The position numbers were made by a program, and so were the translations under genes. A stretch of DNA of 64,000 nt, from contig JAVHJL010000004.1 in assembly GCA_036971715.1 (NCBI GenBank), positions 1,426,001 through 1,490,000 on the forward strand, written 5' to 3'. The notes under the pieces are model-generated. The model was not told where the DNA came from. It did not search any database and was given only the letters and a program-made list of their open reading frames with translations. Positions 1 through 10,230 of the stretch are shown here, one piece after another. Source of the stretch: Arthrobotrys musiformis (lineage: Eukaryota > Ascomycota > Orbiliomycetes > Orbiliales > Orbiliaceae). Every line of letters begins with the position of its first letter. Position 1 is the stretch's first letter.

Positions 1-143
1 GACCGAATATAGTTGTTTCCTTTTATTATAAAGTATATCAAAGGGAGAATGGTAATACGCAATAATAATACCCAAAACCAAGCCGCCATCACCACCAACC
101 CGCTCCATGGACTAGCTGAGTCTGCGTAGTGCACCAACTGGAC

Positions 144-1541
144 TCAATCCTCAATCCTAGGCAACTCAGCAATCTGATCGATACCTTTATACAGCCCCTT
201 CAAATCCAAACCATACTTCTCTTCCAACCCCGGCGGACAAAACCTACCACCTAGAAAGTGTCTTCCTTTATAATACTTTACCAGATGTTTTGGGGCGGTC
301 AGGGAGATTAGATTATCTGGTGAGAACCCCTCGCCGGGACCTGAAGGTGGTGGACCGTGTTCTATGTCCCATGATGAGGGGACGTCGATGGAGGTTTTTG
401 GGAGGGGGGAGGATTTCATTGCGGTTATTACTTCGTCGAAAGGGGGGCGGATTGTGGTTCCTGTGAAGGAGAAGCCTTTTGATGGATTGTGAGTTGGGGT
501 TGGAAGGGGGTTGGAAGGGGGGGGTTAATTTACCGAAGATTGCGTCGACGATGTGGTCGGTTTCTTTTAGTGCTGTTTTGTAGTCTTCTGTGAATGGGAT
601 TCCTAGACCTTGTAGTTGGGTCGACAGGCGCTGGGGTTGTGTTAGTATTTTATGTAGGCGTTAAGGTTACTAGGGCGTGGATGGTTTTGTCTACCTCAAA
701 GATCTCGTGTTTCCCTTTCTTTGGGAAGTAGATTGTAGGCTTGTAGCCGGAATGCCATACTAATTCGAATAAGTAGAAAGTATTAGTCCCCATTCTGTAT
801 TGCTCTACCAGTTCGTTTTGAGAATATGGGGATTATGATACTCACAGTGGCGGGCGGCGACTAACCCGTCTCCTCCTGCAAGAATCAAATATCGTCAGCA
901 TCTTTCTTACAATTTCATTAGATTTTTAGAGGACAGCGGAGTTAGAGACCCCACCATTGTTTCCACTGAACAGAAACCACGTTAGTCAATACTCAAAATC
1001 ATAAATTTTTATCTATATACCTAGATAGGTTGGAAATTTGAACATACGGTCCGCAGAGAATAAGGATGCGGCCCCCACTGCTAGGAGGGTGAACTTTATA
1101 AACTATTCAACTCTCACGCACGAAGGTTTAGTCATTACACACATGACATGATATCGCCATTAAAAGGGCGATTGAATCTATTTTCAAACCGTACTGGCAT
1201 GAGCAACCGATAATCTAATATTCACAATATCCTTAGCCACTCGAAACAAACCCGGATATATACAGCATCTAAAATACATAGAAGGGAATAAGAAAAGTAA
1301 CATACCCCGCCAACTCCATCAGCTGATCCAACGAATACCCAGCAGACCCCATAAGCTCCTTATCGAGCTCTATAGCCTCCTGCGCGCCCAAAGTTTTGAT
1401 ACCGAACGACATCCTGTTGGAAATTCCCACAACCGGTCTGGGCGGCTTCTGGAATCCGGTGTTAGTCACCGCTAGAGGTCGTTTGGAATTGGAAACGGTG
1501 TTTAAGATGTTGGATAGTCTCGCCGCTGCCGTTCTTTGCAT
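144..1541 (-). CDS. NAD(P)H-hydrate epimerase (NAXE, YjeF N-terminal domain)
   Basis: Epimerises damaged R-NAD(P)HX to the S form so that a partner dehydratase can repair it. The hand-built model has eight exons: 1541-1306, 1214-1195, 1102-1048, 965-955, 875-846, 759-671, 630-534 and 475-144, totalling 870 nt, 289 aa, the usual length for the family. Supporting segments are IKTLGAQEAIELDKELM near the N-terminus, CGPGNNGGDGLVAARHL (the phosphate/nucleotide-binding glycine loop, assembled from three tiny exons), IFGFSF, and the C-terminal LISLTAPK and GRHFLGGRF. The first ~45 residues are rich in Arg, Ser and Ala without acidic residues, like a mitochondrial presequence; a second Met before SFGIKTLG could give a cytosolic form. 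The frame closes across all seven introns. Odd: exons of 11, 20 and 30 nt. The function is secure by family; splice borders are inferred. Confidence 0.93.
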
Positions 1542-2323
1542 TTGGATGTTTCAAACTTATGGTTATTCGATCGAGGATCCAGAATTTGGGAGCTGGACGG
1601 GTAGCTTATACTAAAGCTAGCCCTTGCACGCATGCAGAACTGGGAGATACGTAATTTGATCGTAATATGGGGGTATTATATCGGGAGTTGGGGTCAGGCA
1701 ACACGGGTTTGTGGGGTTAAAATACAACATTTCTGTCGATGTTCGAGTTTGGTACTGCTGGAGATTTTGGAAACAGATGTTATGGATCTAGATCTATCTT
1801 GTAAATTAAACTAGATCAATGCTGGTCTAGGTGTAGATTCGAGTTCGTAGTAATGATTAATATGTTTTTGTCACGTTGATGTATTTGGGGGTTTCAATTA
1901 GTCTCGAAGTCTTGTACAGTTGTGGTCGAGGGTTCAGTATTAGGATTAAGAGCGAAGCGGTTGTCTTGACCTTGAATTAGAATGTAGTACATTCATTACC
2001 CATGAACGCCTGAGAAAATTTAAAAGAGACAAAGATATTACTAGAACGAAGATACTATGATACAATGAATAAAAAATTAAGAATAAGTCAAGTAACAAAA
2101 AAAAAGCAAAACACCAGATTTTTGATTTTGAAGCATGGAAGCAAGGGAGACAAGAGCCGAGTATGTGAAAAAAATATACAGAAAAAGCATTATAGACGAG
2201 GGGGTATTATTCCCAATGTTGACCACTATTCCATCCAAAAAAAGGTATGCTATCGACTATAACGAGCCAAGTGCAATGCTGATATTCACTCAACGCTAAA
2301 GGAAATAATTGTTGCTATATGTA
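1542..2323. other. Intergenic: NAXE promoter side and phosphatase 3' side
   Basis: AT-rich spacer between the NAXE start and the stop codon of the next minus-strand gene. It should hold the NAXE promoter and the downstream gene's terminator. Only short, uncharacteristic open frames occur, and I see no other feature. Confidence 0.5.
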
Positions 2324-3935
2324 TCAATCGAATTCATCCATATCTACTTCCGGTTCGGCATCCGGATCGGTCACCGGATCTAACTCTGTGCAGTTTCTGT
2401 TCCTCTTGTAAAACATTTTGTATCTCTCGACTTCGGTACGTGGGTCCCAGGTTTTGAACCAGGATCCTTTGATAACGACGGGGATCATGTCTATGGTGGG
2501 GGCAACGTTAATACGGGACTACCCGATGATAGCAGGGGTGGGAGACTCACGTCCTACAGGTATGGGAAACGGACGATGTCCAATGGCTGTTAAATGCCAA
2601 AAGTGCAAGTTGTCAGCTTATGCTCGTAAATACGAGAATGACTGTTCGAATAAACCGTGATTTGAGGGAACGAACCTTCCAGTATTGCCTTTATAATGCT
2701 TTCGTGCGTCGCAACGGCTATGAACATTTCAGTCCTTCTGAGGAATAAGTTTTCAAGAAATATTTTAGCTCGATGCAGGACGCTGTCCTCCGTTTCATCT
2801 CTGTACGTCGTCCATAACGGGTCGAATTCGCTAAACTCCTCCTCGAACTCGAAGAGGGGGTACTTCTTTTTCAGAGTTGTGTAGGAGCGCCGGCTATTAT
2901 GCGTGTCAACGCCGAAGGATTCGCGGAGGTATTCGACGAAGACTGGGGACGGCGGTCGCGGATTGCGGAAAGTAATGTTGAAGGAATGGATGAGGGTATC
3001 TGCAGCACGGCTGAGTGCAATTGATCGTCAGTTAGTATACAATTTGCTAAACGATGGCGGGGTATATTCCAACATACCTGAGCGGGGAAGAAAGGAAAAG
3101 CTGGGGCGTCGCCAAGTCTGTGCGACCAAGGTGTTTATTCCATGTTTTGTGAAGGAGCTTGGCTTCTTCGATCCCGTCTGGGGTTAACTCTGCGTCGATC
3201 TAAGAAGCATGGTATCAGCATGCGATGTCCGATTTGGCGAATCATCAGCCGCACAAGCTCGAAAACATACCCATTGGACCGTTCCATTCCCATCCTGCCG
3301 TGTCCAGAGACATTCCCATGATTCCCTGCCATAAAACGATTCTATCGATGTTCTGTTAACCCTTTGTTGGTCTATAACCCGAGCTATTGTACTGATCCGG
3401 ACACCAACCTCCCAAGTGATGCCAGCTCTCCGATGGCCGAAAGAGATATAGAACTTTATATCCCAATACACCCAGATTTTTCGTCAGCTTCTCTCGGTCT
3501 AGACGTAGGATCTCGGCTTGGAAATGGTCCCATTGCGTCGCATTCGATGGAAGTTTATTCGTAATATCGATAGAGTATTCTTGTGGTATCAAGCCGAAAT
3601 CCCTGGTTTTGAACTACACGAATATAGAAATCGCCCCAACGTTAGCTCCGAAAGCCCACCCGCAAGTCTTCCCGGCTTTCGAGAAGAAGAAAAAGTCGCC
3701 CAAATGGAAGGTCACTACCGACGACGTTGAAAGTATCCTCCTTTGTCTCCGCCAAATCCTGTAAAAAGAATCCTTTTACATTTTCCAACTTGAGGTTTTT
3801 TCGTCGGCCAGGGGCTAGGAATCTTGTTGGGGGTCGGCCGGAGAATACTAGCGGTGATATTTCGTCCTCCTTCTCAGGAAACAGTAAGGTCATAAGGTAA
3901 AAGAGGGTCACGGTTGCGGCGACGAAGCTATACAA
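2324..3935 (-). CDS. Histidine-phosphatase superfamily protein (PMU1-like), catalytic His replaced
   Basis: Seven exons close in frame: 3935-3723, 3613-3405, 3361-3271, 3199-3078, 3010-2676, 2586-2551 and 2490-2324, giving 1173 nt and 390 aa. The layout follows the phosphoglycerate-mutase-like PMU1 family: VKGFFLQD, DFGLIPQ, YKVLYLF, YGRESWECLW, DAELTPDGIEEAKLL, LSSPLSRAADTL, YLRESFGVDTHNSRRS, an ATHES segment with the distal His, and GHRPFPIPVGHMIPVV. Where the family has the Arg-His-Gly nucleophile loop, this protein reads R130-P131-S132 (bases 3431-3439). Everything else in the fold appears kept, so it may be a pseudoenzyme rather than a decaying gene. An N-terminal hydrophobic stretch (residues ~3-18) may be a signal anchor. 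The 43-nt intron 3404-3362 is the weakest junction. Substrate unknown. Confidence 0.82.
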
Positions 3936-6900
3936 TCGACGGAAGAGACAGTCAGTCGTACGACCAAGGTATACGCGTCAGTTTCGAACTACTCTTAGAC
4001 ATGGCACTAGATTCAGGTTGCAATGATGTGGAGCGTATGCATGTAGATTGGAGCAGGGCTTACAAGAGTAGTCGCTGTACCCTTCTTGACCCCAAGATAT
4101 TGATCATTCCGGTAGCAGCCGATGGGACAGGACCATCGTCGCTTCGTGGTATGCAAGTATTTGGGCAGCGATGCTAGGGGAACTTCATCTGGAGCAGAGC
4201 TTCCGAGATCGAAATGCACACGCCCAGATTCCGGGGGACGCTGTCGAGGGAGTGAAGGTAGGATCGTTAGAGTTCAAACAGGCGATCGATATCAAAATGT
4301 GGGAAGCAAGGGGCAAGCTTGGTGGCGAGTGATGTGTTGCTTGGCTCCAGGAAATGGATTCAATCGGATTCAATCAATCAAGCGTCCGTCATAGGCCGGC
4401 GCCTTTGATGTCTGGACGTTATGATGTAATCCGAGTTCGACGGATGGTATGTGATGAGTAAGGATTGCAGCCTCAGGAGCAAAGAAGCAGGTATGTAAGT
4501 AAGTAGGTATGTAGAGATATGTACGAAATGCTATGCTACGATACGATATGATATGATTGTAGTTACAATGAAAGCGATTCCAACTTCAGGAGTAATTAAT
4601 ATGGCGTGCAGTGCACGCACATCTCACACAGACAATTAACATGCAATGTAAAAACGCATTTGAAGACAGGAGGACTACTTTTTTCGTTCTGGTTAATTGT
4701 GGAGGACGGCTATGCTGCTTTGGCTTTGCCCGCACAAGGTCAGGAGCTGGGATGCTGTTGGCATTTTCCGGGGTAAAGCCGCACCCACAGGCAGCTCGAC
4801 CGTGAGGAATGGCAGGCAAAAAATTTTAAGATTAATTGACCGAGCTGTGGAGAGAGAGGAAGGAGCGGGAGCTGGGGACTTCGGGATCTTTTTCAATAGC
4901 TTTCCTTGAGATCTTCTTCATCAACTCTGTAAACCTGGGATACGGTATAATTGCGTCGGGAATTGGGAGTCCAGTTGATATTAATTAGAAGGGTCTAAAA
5001 ATAGCTTATCACCAGCGTCTGGGGAGATTACGATGCCAATGGAATCTCGAAGAGCCCAGTCCGGTCCAGTCAAGCCCCCCGAAGTCTGTTTGTTTTTCAA
5101 TACAATCAACGGATCAATCATAAACCGTCGTTAGTTGGTCCATATCATGCACAGTTATTATTATTATTATATCGTATCGATAGCGACATATTAAGGGAGA
5201 CGACAGGAAACGGATCTTATCAGCGGTCGGGTTTCGGATTGATTGATTCGTCGCCCCACGATTTTGTACTGGTACTTGCACATGCATTGTTGACATTGGG
5301 TCGGAAAATCCGCTCCGATTCTGTTCGAATTCTCGAGCCCGATCTCATCATAGCTTGAGACAATTGTCCGCAGCAAGTCAAGCCGATTCATTCGCAAGAG
5401 TAGTACGTAGTATATGTTGGAAATCGAGGCGGACCTAGATCGATTCCAAGATTTTAAACATCAGTACAGGAGATCCTCTTCGTAGTATCCGGGGTTGACC
5501 GATGCTATCCAAGATTCCTGGAAGCTTCAAAAGAAATGGCGCCTTCGTGTCCTAGAAATGTCTGGGTGAACAGCTGGCGGTGGCTAAAGTTAGCTATAGC
5601 TTCAACAGCTTGGGAGTAGCTTGCTCGATTTGTGGCCGGATGGAGCTTTATATCAACAGCTTGTGGTTTGGTTCGTATGCAAAAAAAATGTTCATGATTG
5701 CACGATATCACTTGTAGTAAGCGCGTCGGGAAATGCTTCTCCGCGCATCCATACATATTCGGACATACAGCCGTCGCATTTCATCATCCCGGCTGAAATG
5801 AGTGTTTACTAAAACTCCCGGACTTCGTCAGCACCTTCCTTATATTTCGTCTTCGCTAGCCATCGTAAAATGTGGCCTCTCCGCCTTCGCGCTGTCCGAA
5901 GCCTCGGATCAAGAGAAAACTTTTTTCCTCTCTCATTCTCTCGGTGACGTTCCCTGGATGGCCTTAGGCTTTGGTGAGCACACCAACATCCTTGATGGGT
6001 GAGGTTTAATTTCCTCAATCGCTAGGTGGAGATAGCGACCAAAAAACCTACAGGGGTATTTCAGCTGAGGGCGGTCAGAGATCGAGAGCAAGCCCCTGAA
6101 GCCCAATTTCCCGCCATAGGGAACCGGCAGTGTGGGAAGGCTTCGACGAAAATAAACGGATAGACTGGCAATGGCAACCAATGGGGTTCCCCGGATGAGC
6201 AGATAGACCGATTTCTGACGGCGATAATGTGATACATTGGCACAGTTGAAGCCTTGTTGACGACATGGAAGAAATACGATTCCAATCTTTCGGACGGCAC
6301 GCTTGTTTTGATGGGTCAGATGTAAACAGTTGACAGATGTGGGTGATATTGCATCATATCTTCAAAGTTTTGAGGATCGTGCCGAGAGGACATTGTGCGT
6401 GTATTGTATGTATGTATGTATGTATGCATTGTATGCAAAAGGCCCTCAAGGATCTCTCGAGGCGGCCTGGCGGGCGAGATACTGGCTAGCCAAAACTTTG
6501 TGACTTTGATCGCATTCTTGATCAAATATCTCCGGACAAACTAGCCCACGCGTCGCCTACGTGTTTTGCAGTGACAGGATTGTGAGACTTCTGTCAGGCA
6601 TTTTGTGTTAGGTAGGATCCACCGACGCATGCATTTGCTCCTCGAGCGGTCGTCTGTTGCAACCCCAGCCGTTGCAAGTTGCAGGCGAGACAAAAACAGA
6701 TACCGCCGGATCCAAAAAGTAGTTTATTTGTTTACATCTGGCCGGATAGATAGCAGATTATTGTCTCGTACTGCGGCCGTTATTTGCCATCCAGATAACA
6801 CAGAGTTTAGCTAAACAGTCAGCTAGTGTGTGTGCTGTGTACGTGTATGTGCACTACTCTGTAGCAATTGTGCGTGCGTACAACAAGTGTGTACTCGTAC

Positions 6901-7462
6901 GGATAGCGAGAAAAGAAAGGGCGCACTTTTGATGAGGGTCAGCAGCAGGAGCATGTAAGCTGTCGCAGTAGGAGGTCCGATATGGCACTCGGCTGGACCA
7001 ATCGACAAAGTCTCTCGCCTCGAGAAACCACCACTCAAGAACCTGGTCGAGGAAGAAGCAAAGGGTCTTCTCTGAGTGGAGCAAATGCGAGCTAGTGGAT
7101 CCCAATCGAAAGTCCCTGCCAGAAGGAGCGATTCACCGTGACAACCAGCCCCAGCGAAGGAAGAGGCCCAGCCTGGTGAAAAAAATGGGAAATGGTGCTG
7201 GTGCCCACGGCGCTTTTGGATGGTGGTTGGCCGGAACCTGGGCTGGCTGGTTGCAGCGTTTCCAGCCATCTTTTACTAGCACACTTTCTTGCATGTTGCT
7301 AGTGCTGCTGCTGTCGGTGCATGCCATGCATGGGCAAGGTTGTGGTCCATCAAGCCAATTGTGGTGGTGGTGGTTGTGGTTGTTCCCTTTGGATTTCGAG
7401 GAGGTTGTTGATGGCTAGGAAAGTAAATAGACAGACGGTGGGACCAGCCTCCTGCATTTCAG
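3936..7462. other. Intergenic region upstream of the phosphatase and of HEX1
   Basis: Roughly 3.5 kb without a gene I can support. It is bounded by the 5' end of the phosphatase gene and the leader of HEX1, so both promoters should lie here. It contains simple-sequence patches (an ATGT repeat near 6407-6426 and GATAC/GATAT steps near 4535-4555). Short open frames on both strands lack recognisable domains, consistent codon bias and splice continuity. Confidence 0.5.
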
Positions 7463-7560
7463 CATTTAAACCCAGTCCGCCCGCCGTCAATTGCATTTTC
7501 TTCCTCTTCCCTTTTCATTCACACAACCATCACGAACTCAATTGACCACCGCTTTTTAAC
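7463..7560 (+). promoter_or_regulatory. Probable core promoter and leader start of HEX1
   Basis: A TATA-like CATTTAAA at 7463-7470 is followed by a pyrimidine-rich stretch (about 7490-7520) and a CA-rich segment, the typical start of a strongly expressed fungal transcript. No ATG occurs from 7421 up to 8648, so this leader is AUG-free. Inferred only from composition. Confidence 0.35.
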
Positions 7561-7771
7561 GACCCTCTTCAAGACTGAATAAGAGAAGTAGACGCTTAGA
7601 AGTCACTTCTTTTTTCACGACTCCTCTTTGTAACGATCTTTCCATCACGAAGGATCCTTCATACGGGGTTTCAGTCTTCGAATTCCCAGTCTTTTCTACT
7701 TCTTTCGACTAGTACACGGTAAACACGTGTACTTTTTGGAAGATTTAGAAATAACAGGACTTCGAGTCTAA

Positions 7772-9313
7772 AATCCGCAAGGACCGCCCTGGAAATCAGT
7801 CAATCTGGACTTTGACGCGAGAGTACCCATCCCCCCCAGTCTCTTTCCTTCGGCTTATAAGACGAAGGACGCAAAAGACAAGGACGAGAAGAAAGTAGAC
7901 GAAAAGGAAACCAAACTCAGGAAGAGAGACAAGTTCTTTGCCGGCGTTGCTACAGTTGCTGCTCTCGGAAAAGGCTCAGACTCCTCCTCTAGCTCCTCTA
8001 GCTCTTCATCCTCCTCATCCTCCTCGGATTCCAGTTCTAGCTCCGGCTCTTCCTCTTCCTGCACAGACGAATCTTCTTCAGCTACTGGAGAAGAAACCGC
8101 CTCGGAAGTTACTTCTGAAAACACCTACTCTCACGCACCTTCCCACCACGGTCGTCGTGCTTTCGCTGCTGGTGCTGCCGCTGGTCTAGCCGCTGGTCAC
8201 GCTCATCACGCTCACTCCACCCACACCACTGCCCAGTCTACCGCTGGTTCTCTGCCAATCCGCGCTCACCCAAGTGAGAAGCAATTCCATACCGTCAACC
8301 ACCACTCGGACAACTTCCACGTGAAGAACGTCCACATCAAGGTTCCTGAGGTCGAGACCGAAGTCGAGACCGAATCCTCTTCCTACGACTCCAAGTCCAC
8401 CACCACTTCGGAGGACATCTCTAACTACAAGAGCGCCGCTCCCCGCGTCTACGTCTCTAGCCCAACTTACGTCGAGCAAGTCGACGTTACCTTCCCTCCT
8501 CCACAAGTTACCGTTTGCAAGACCGGTAAAGCCCCAGAAGACTGCGAGTGCCCGCCACCTGTAGTCATCGTCAAGAAAGAGAAGAAGGAAAAGAAAGAGA
8601 CCAAGGAAAAGAAGCCAACCAAGAAACCTTCCTCCAAATCCTCCAAGATGTCTGAACACTCCACCCGCCACCACCACCACGCTGAGTACTTCGGCCGCAA
8701 GGTCGATGAATTCTTCCACCCAGTTGAGACTGCCAAGGCCAACATCGCTAAGTCCTACTACGCGAAGTCCAAGAAGGCTTACTCCCTCCCTGACGTTGAC
8801 ATCACTGTCTCCAAGAAGGTTGTTGCCCCCAAGCCAAAGGCCCCAGTCGCTACTGCCACCATTGGTTCCGACTTCACCATCCCATGCCACCACATCCGCG
8901 TTGGTGACTTGGTCATCCTCCAGAAGCGACCATGCCAGATCATCCGCATCACCACCTCCTCTGCCACTGGCCAGCACCGATACCTCGGTGTTGACCTCTT
9001 CACCCACAAGTTGGTTGAGGAGAACTGTGTTGTCACTCACCCATCCCCATCCGTTGTCCTCCACAACATGGTGACCCCATCCTTCAAGCAATACAAGGTC
9101 ATCAACGCTGGTGAGGACAGCACCTTGGTCACTGTCACCGACAGCGGTGAGATCAAGTCTGGAATCTCCGTTGTTGCCCAGGGTGGTCTTGCCAAGAAGA
9201 TCAACGAGGCCTACGTCGCTTCCCCCGGTGCCGTCCGTGTCCTCGTCATCAGCGATGGTGACAAGGAGCTCATTGTTGACTTCAAGAAGGCCCACGGTGA
9301 CTTCAAGCTTTAA
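7772..9313 (+). CDS. hex1: Woronin body major protein HEX1 (eIF5A-like), with a long low-complexity N-terminal extension
   Basis: HEX1 self-assembles into the crystalline core of Woronin bodies, peroxisome-derived organelles that plug septal pores after wounding. The last ~145 residues are the eIF5A-like HEX1 domain: FTIPCHHIRVGDLVIL, QKRPCQIIRITTSSATGQHR, YLGVDLFTHKL, PSFKQYKV and VRVLVISDGDKELIVDFK. The hypusine-loop Lys of eIF5A is absent, as in HEX1. The frame is open from 7772 and the upstream part looks coding: a Lys/Asp-rich segment, a long Ser tract (about 7979-8066), an Ala/Gly/His stretch, a Lys-rich run and HHHH. Yet the first in-frame ATG is at 8648 (giving 221 aa), so the true 5' end is unresolved: a spliced upstream start (for example the ATG at 7411), non-AUG initiation, or a start at 8648. 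The C-terminus is FKL, not the SRL-type peroxisomal signal. Codon use is strongly C-ending, as in a highly expressed gene. Confidence 0.85.
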   Translation, partial: NPQGPPWKSVNLDFDARVPIPPSLFPSAYKTKDAKDKDEKKVDEKETKLRKRDKFFAGVATVAALGKGSDSSSSSSSSSSSSSSSDSSSSSGSSSSCTDESSSATGEETASEVTSENTYSHAPSHHGRRAFAAGAAAGLAAGHAHHAHSTHTTAQSTAGSLPIRAHPSEKQFHTVNHHSDNFHVKNVHIKVPEVETEVETESSSYDSKSTTTSEDISNYKSAAPRVYVSSPTYVEQVDVTFPPPQVTVCKTGKAPEDCECPPPVVIVKKEKKEKKETKEKKPTKKPSSKSSKMSEHSTRHHHHAEYFGRKVDEFFHPVETAKANIAKSYYAKSKKAYSLPDVDITVSKKVVAPKPKAPVATATIGSDFTIPCHHIRVGDLVILQKRPCQIIRITTSSATGQHRYLGVDLFTHKLVEENCVVTHPSPSVVLHNMVTPSFKQYKVINAGEDSTLVTVTDSGEIKSGISVVAQGGLAKKINEAYVASPGAVRVLVISDGDKELIVDFKKAHGDFKL

Positions 9314-10230
9314 ATGCATTGTTTCTCTATCGCATTTGGGGTTTGGGGGTTGTCGTCTCGTTTTTTATAAAAACTTTTAACTCATGTCGTCTTGTTTCAA
9401 TTACGGTGTAATATTTAATGTCCTTTTTTTCATGTTCGTAGTAGTCAAGAATCAAGCTTGGATGCCCGCGTGAACTTTCTACCTTTCCATCGTAAACTTT
9501 CGTAGCCGTTGTGATCTTAACCTAATCTCTATCCAATCCGTAGTCACCTTCCAACCTTGTTGCATCTTATTTGACTTTGTTGTTCCGATGTGTTGACATG
9601 TCGTTAAGGTTGCACAAAAGTCTCGGACGATCGTAGACGCTTTGAGGTAATCAACTGAAAATGGCTGGCCACCCGTTCCGTCGCATGGCAGCTGACCTCC
9701 CTGTACTATCGACATGACGTTAAAGATAAATGGTTGCTCCGTCGACGTTATACAGCGTAGATCTTGCCTAACTGCGATTCTTGAAGCCGTATTGGGGAGT
9801 ATAAATTTAAGTGCTTATGTGCATACAGTATTGATCGTGGATATAATTCCCAGTTTGCGACGCAGCGTCTGACCTCGAGACTAGTTCCTGGTATACTGAA
9901 CATGTATACATAAATGTTGATACATGACGATGTGTGAATCAAATTCAAATTTATCTATCGAGCTTTTGGGGACTTTGAAATCTTTGGAATAAATTTGCAA
10001 ATGTATAATTTGCTTGGTCTTGTAGACGTCATTACAAGAACATCGATATCAATGCGATGCATTTGTTTGTTATCTCCCTACTTGGCAAACATGTAAGATT
10101 CCGACTAGCTAGGCATTTTGGTATTTATGGGGTTCTTTGGTATACTCGTACACATACCCCCCGCCGGATATCAATTCTGTTCTATGATGTCTGTCTATGC
10201 CCATTGTGTAGTTCTATTCAACGAATAAGT
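9314..10230. other. Intergenic, convergent HEX1 and RNA cyclase 3' ends
   Basis: Holds the 3' untranslated regions of HEX1 (+) and the RNA cyclase gene (-). It includes T-rich and ATAA-containing stretches near 9360-9430 that fit fungal polyadenylation regions. No gene seen. Confidence 0.5.

Noticed and set aside
6823..7269. 148-residue minus-strand frame upstream of HEX1
   Set aside because: Cys/Ser/Leu-rich with no motif or splice continuation, lying in the HEX1 promoter area.
8321..8323. GTG as start of HEX1
   Set aside because: The same frame continues upstream with coding character, so this GTG is internal.
8186..9319. 377-residue open frame on the minus strand opposite HEX1
   Set aside because: Shadow of the strongly C-ending codons of HEX1; the product is Val/Leu/Gly/Asp-rich with no domain.
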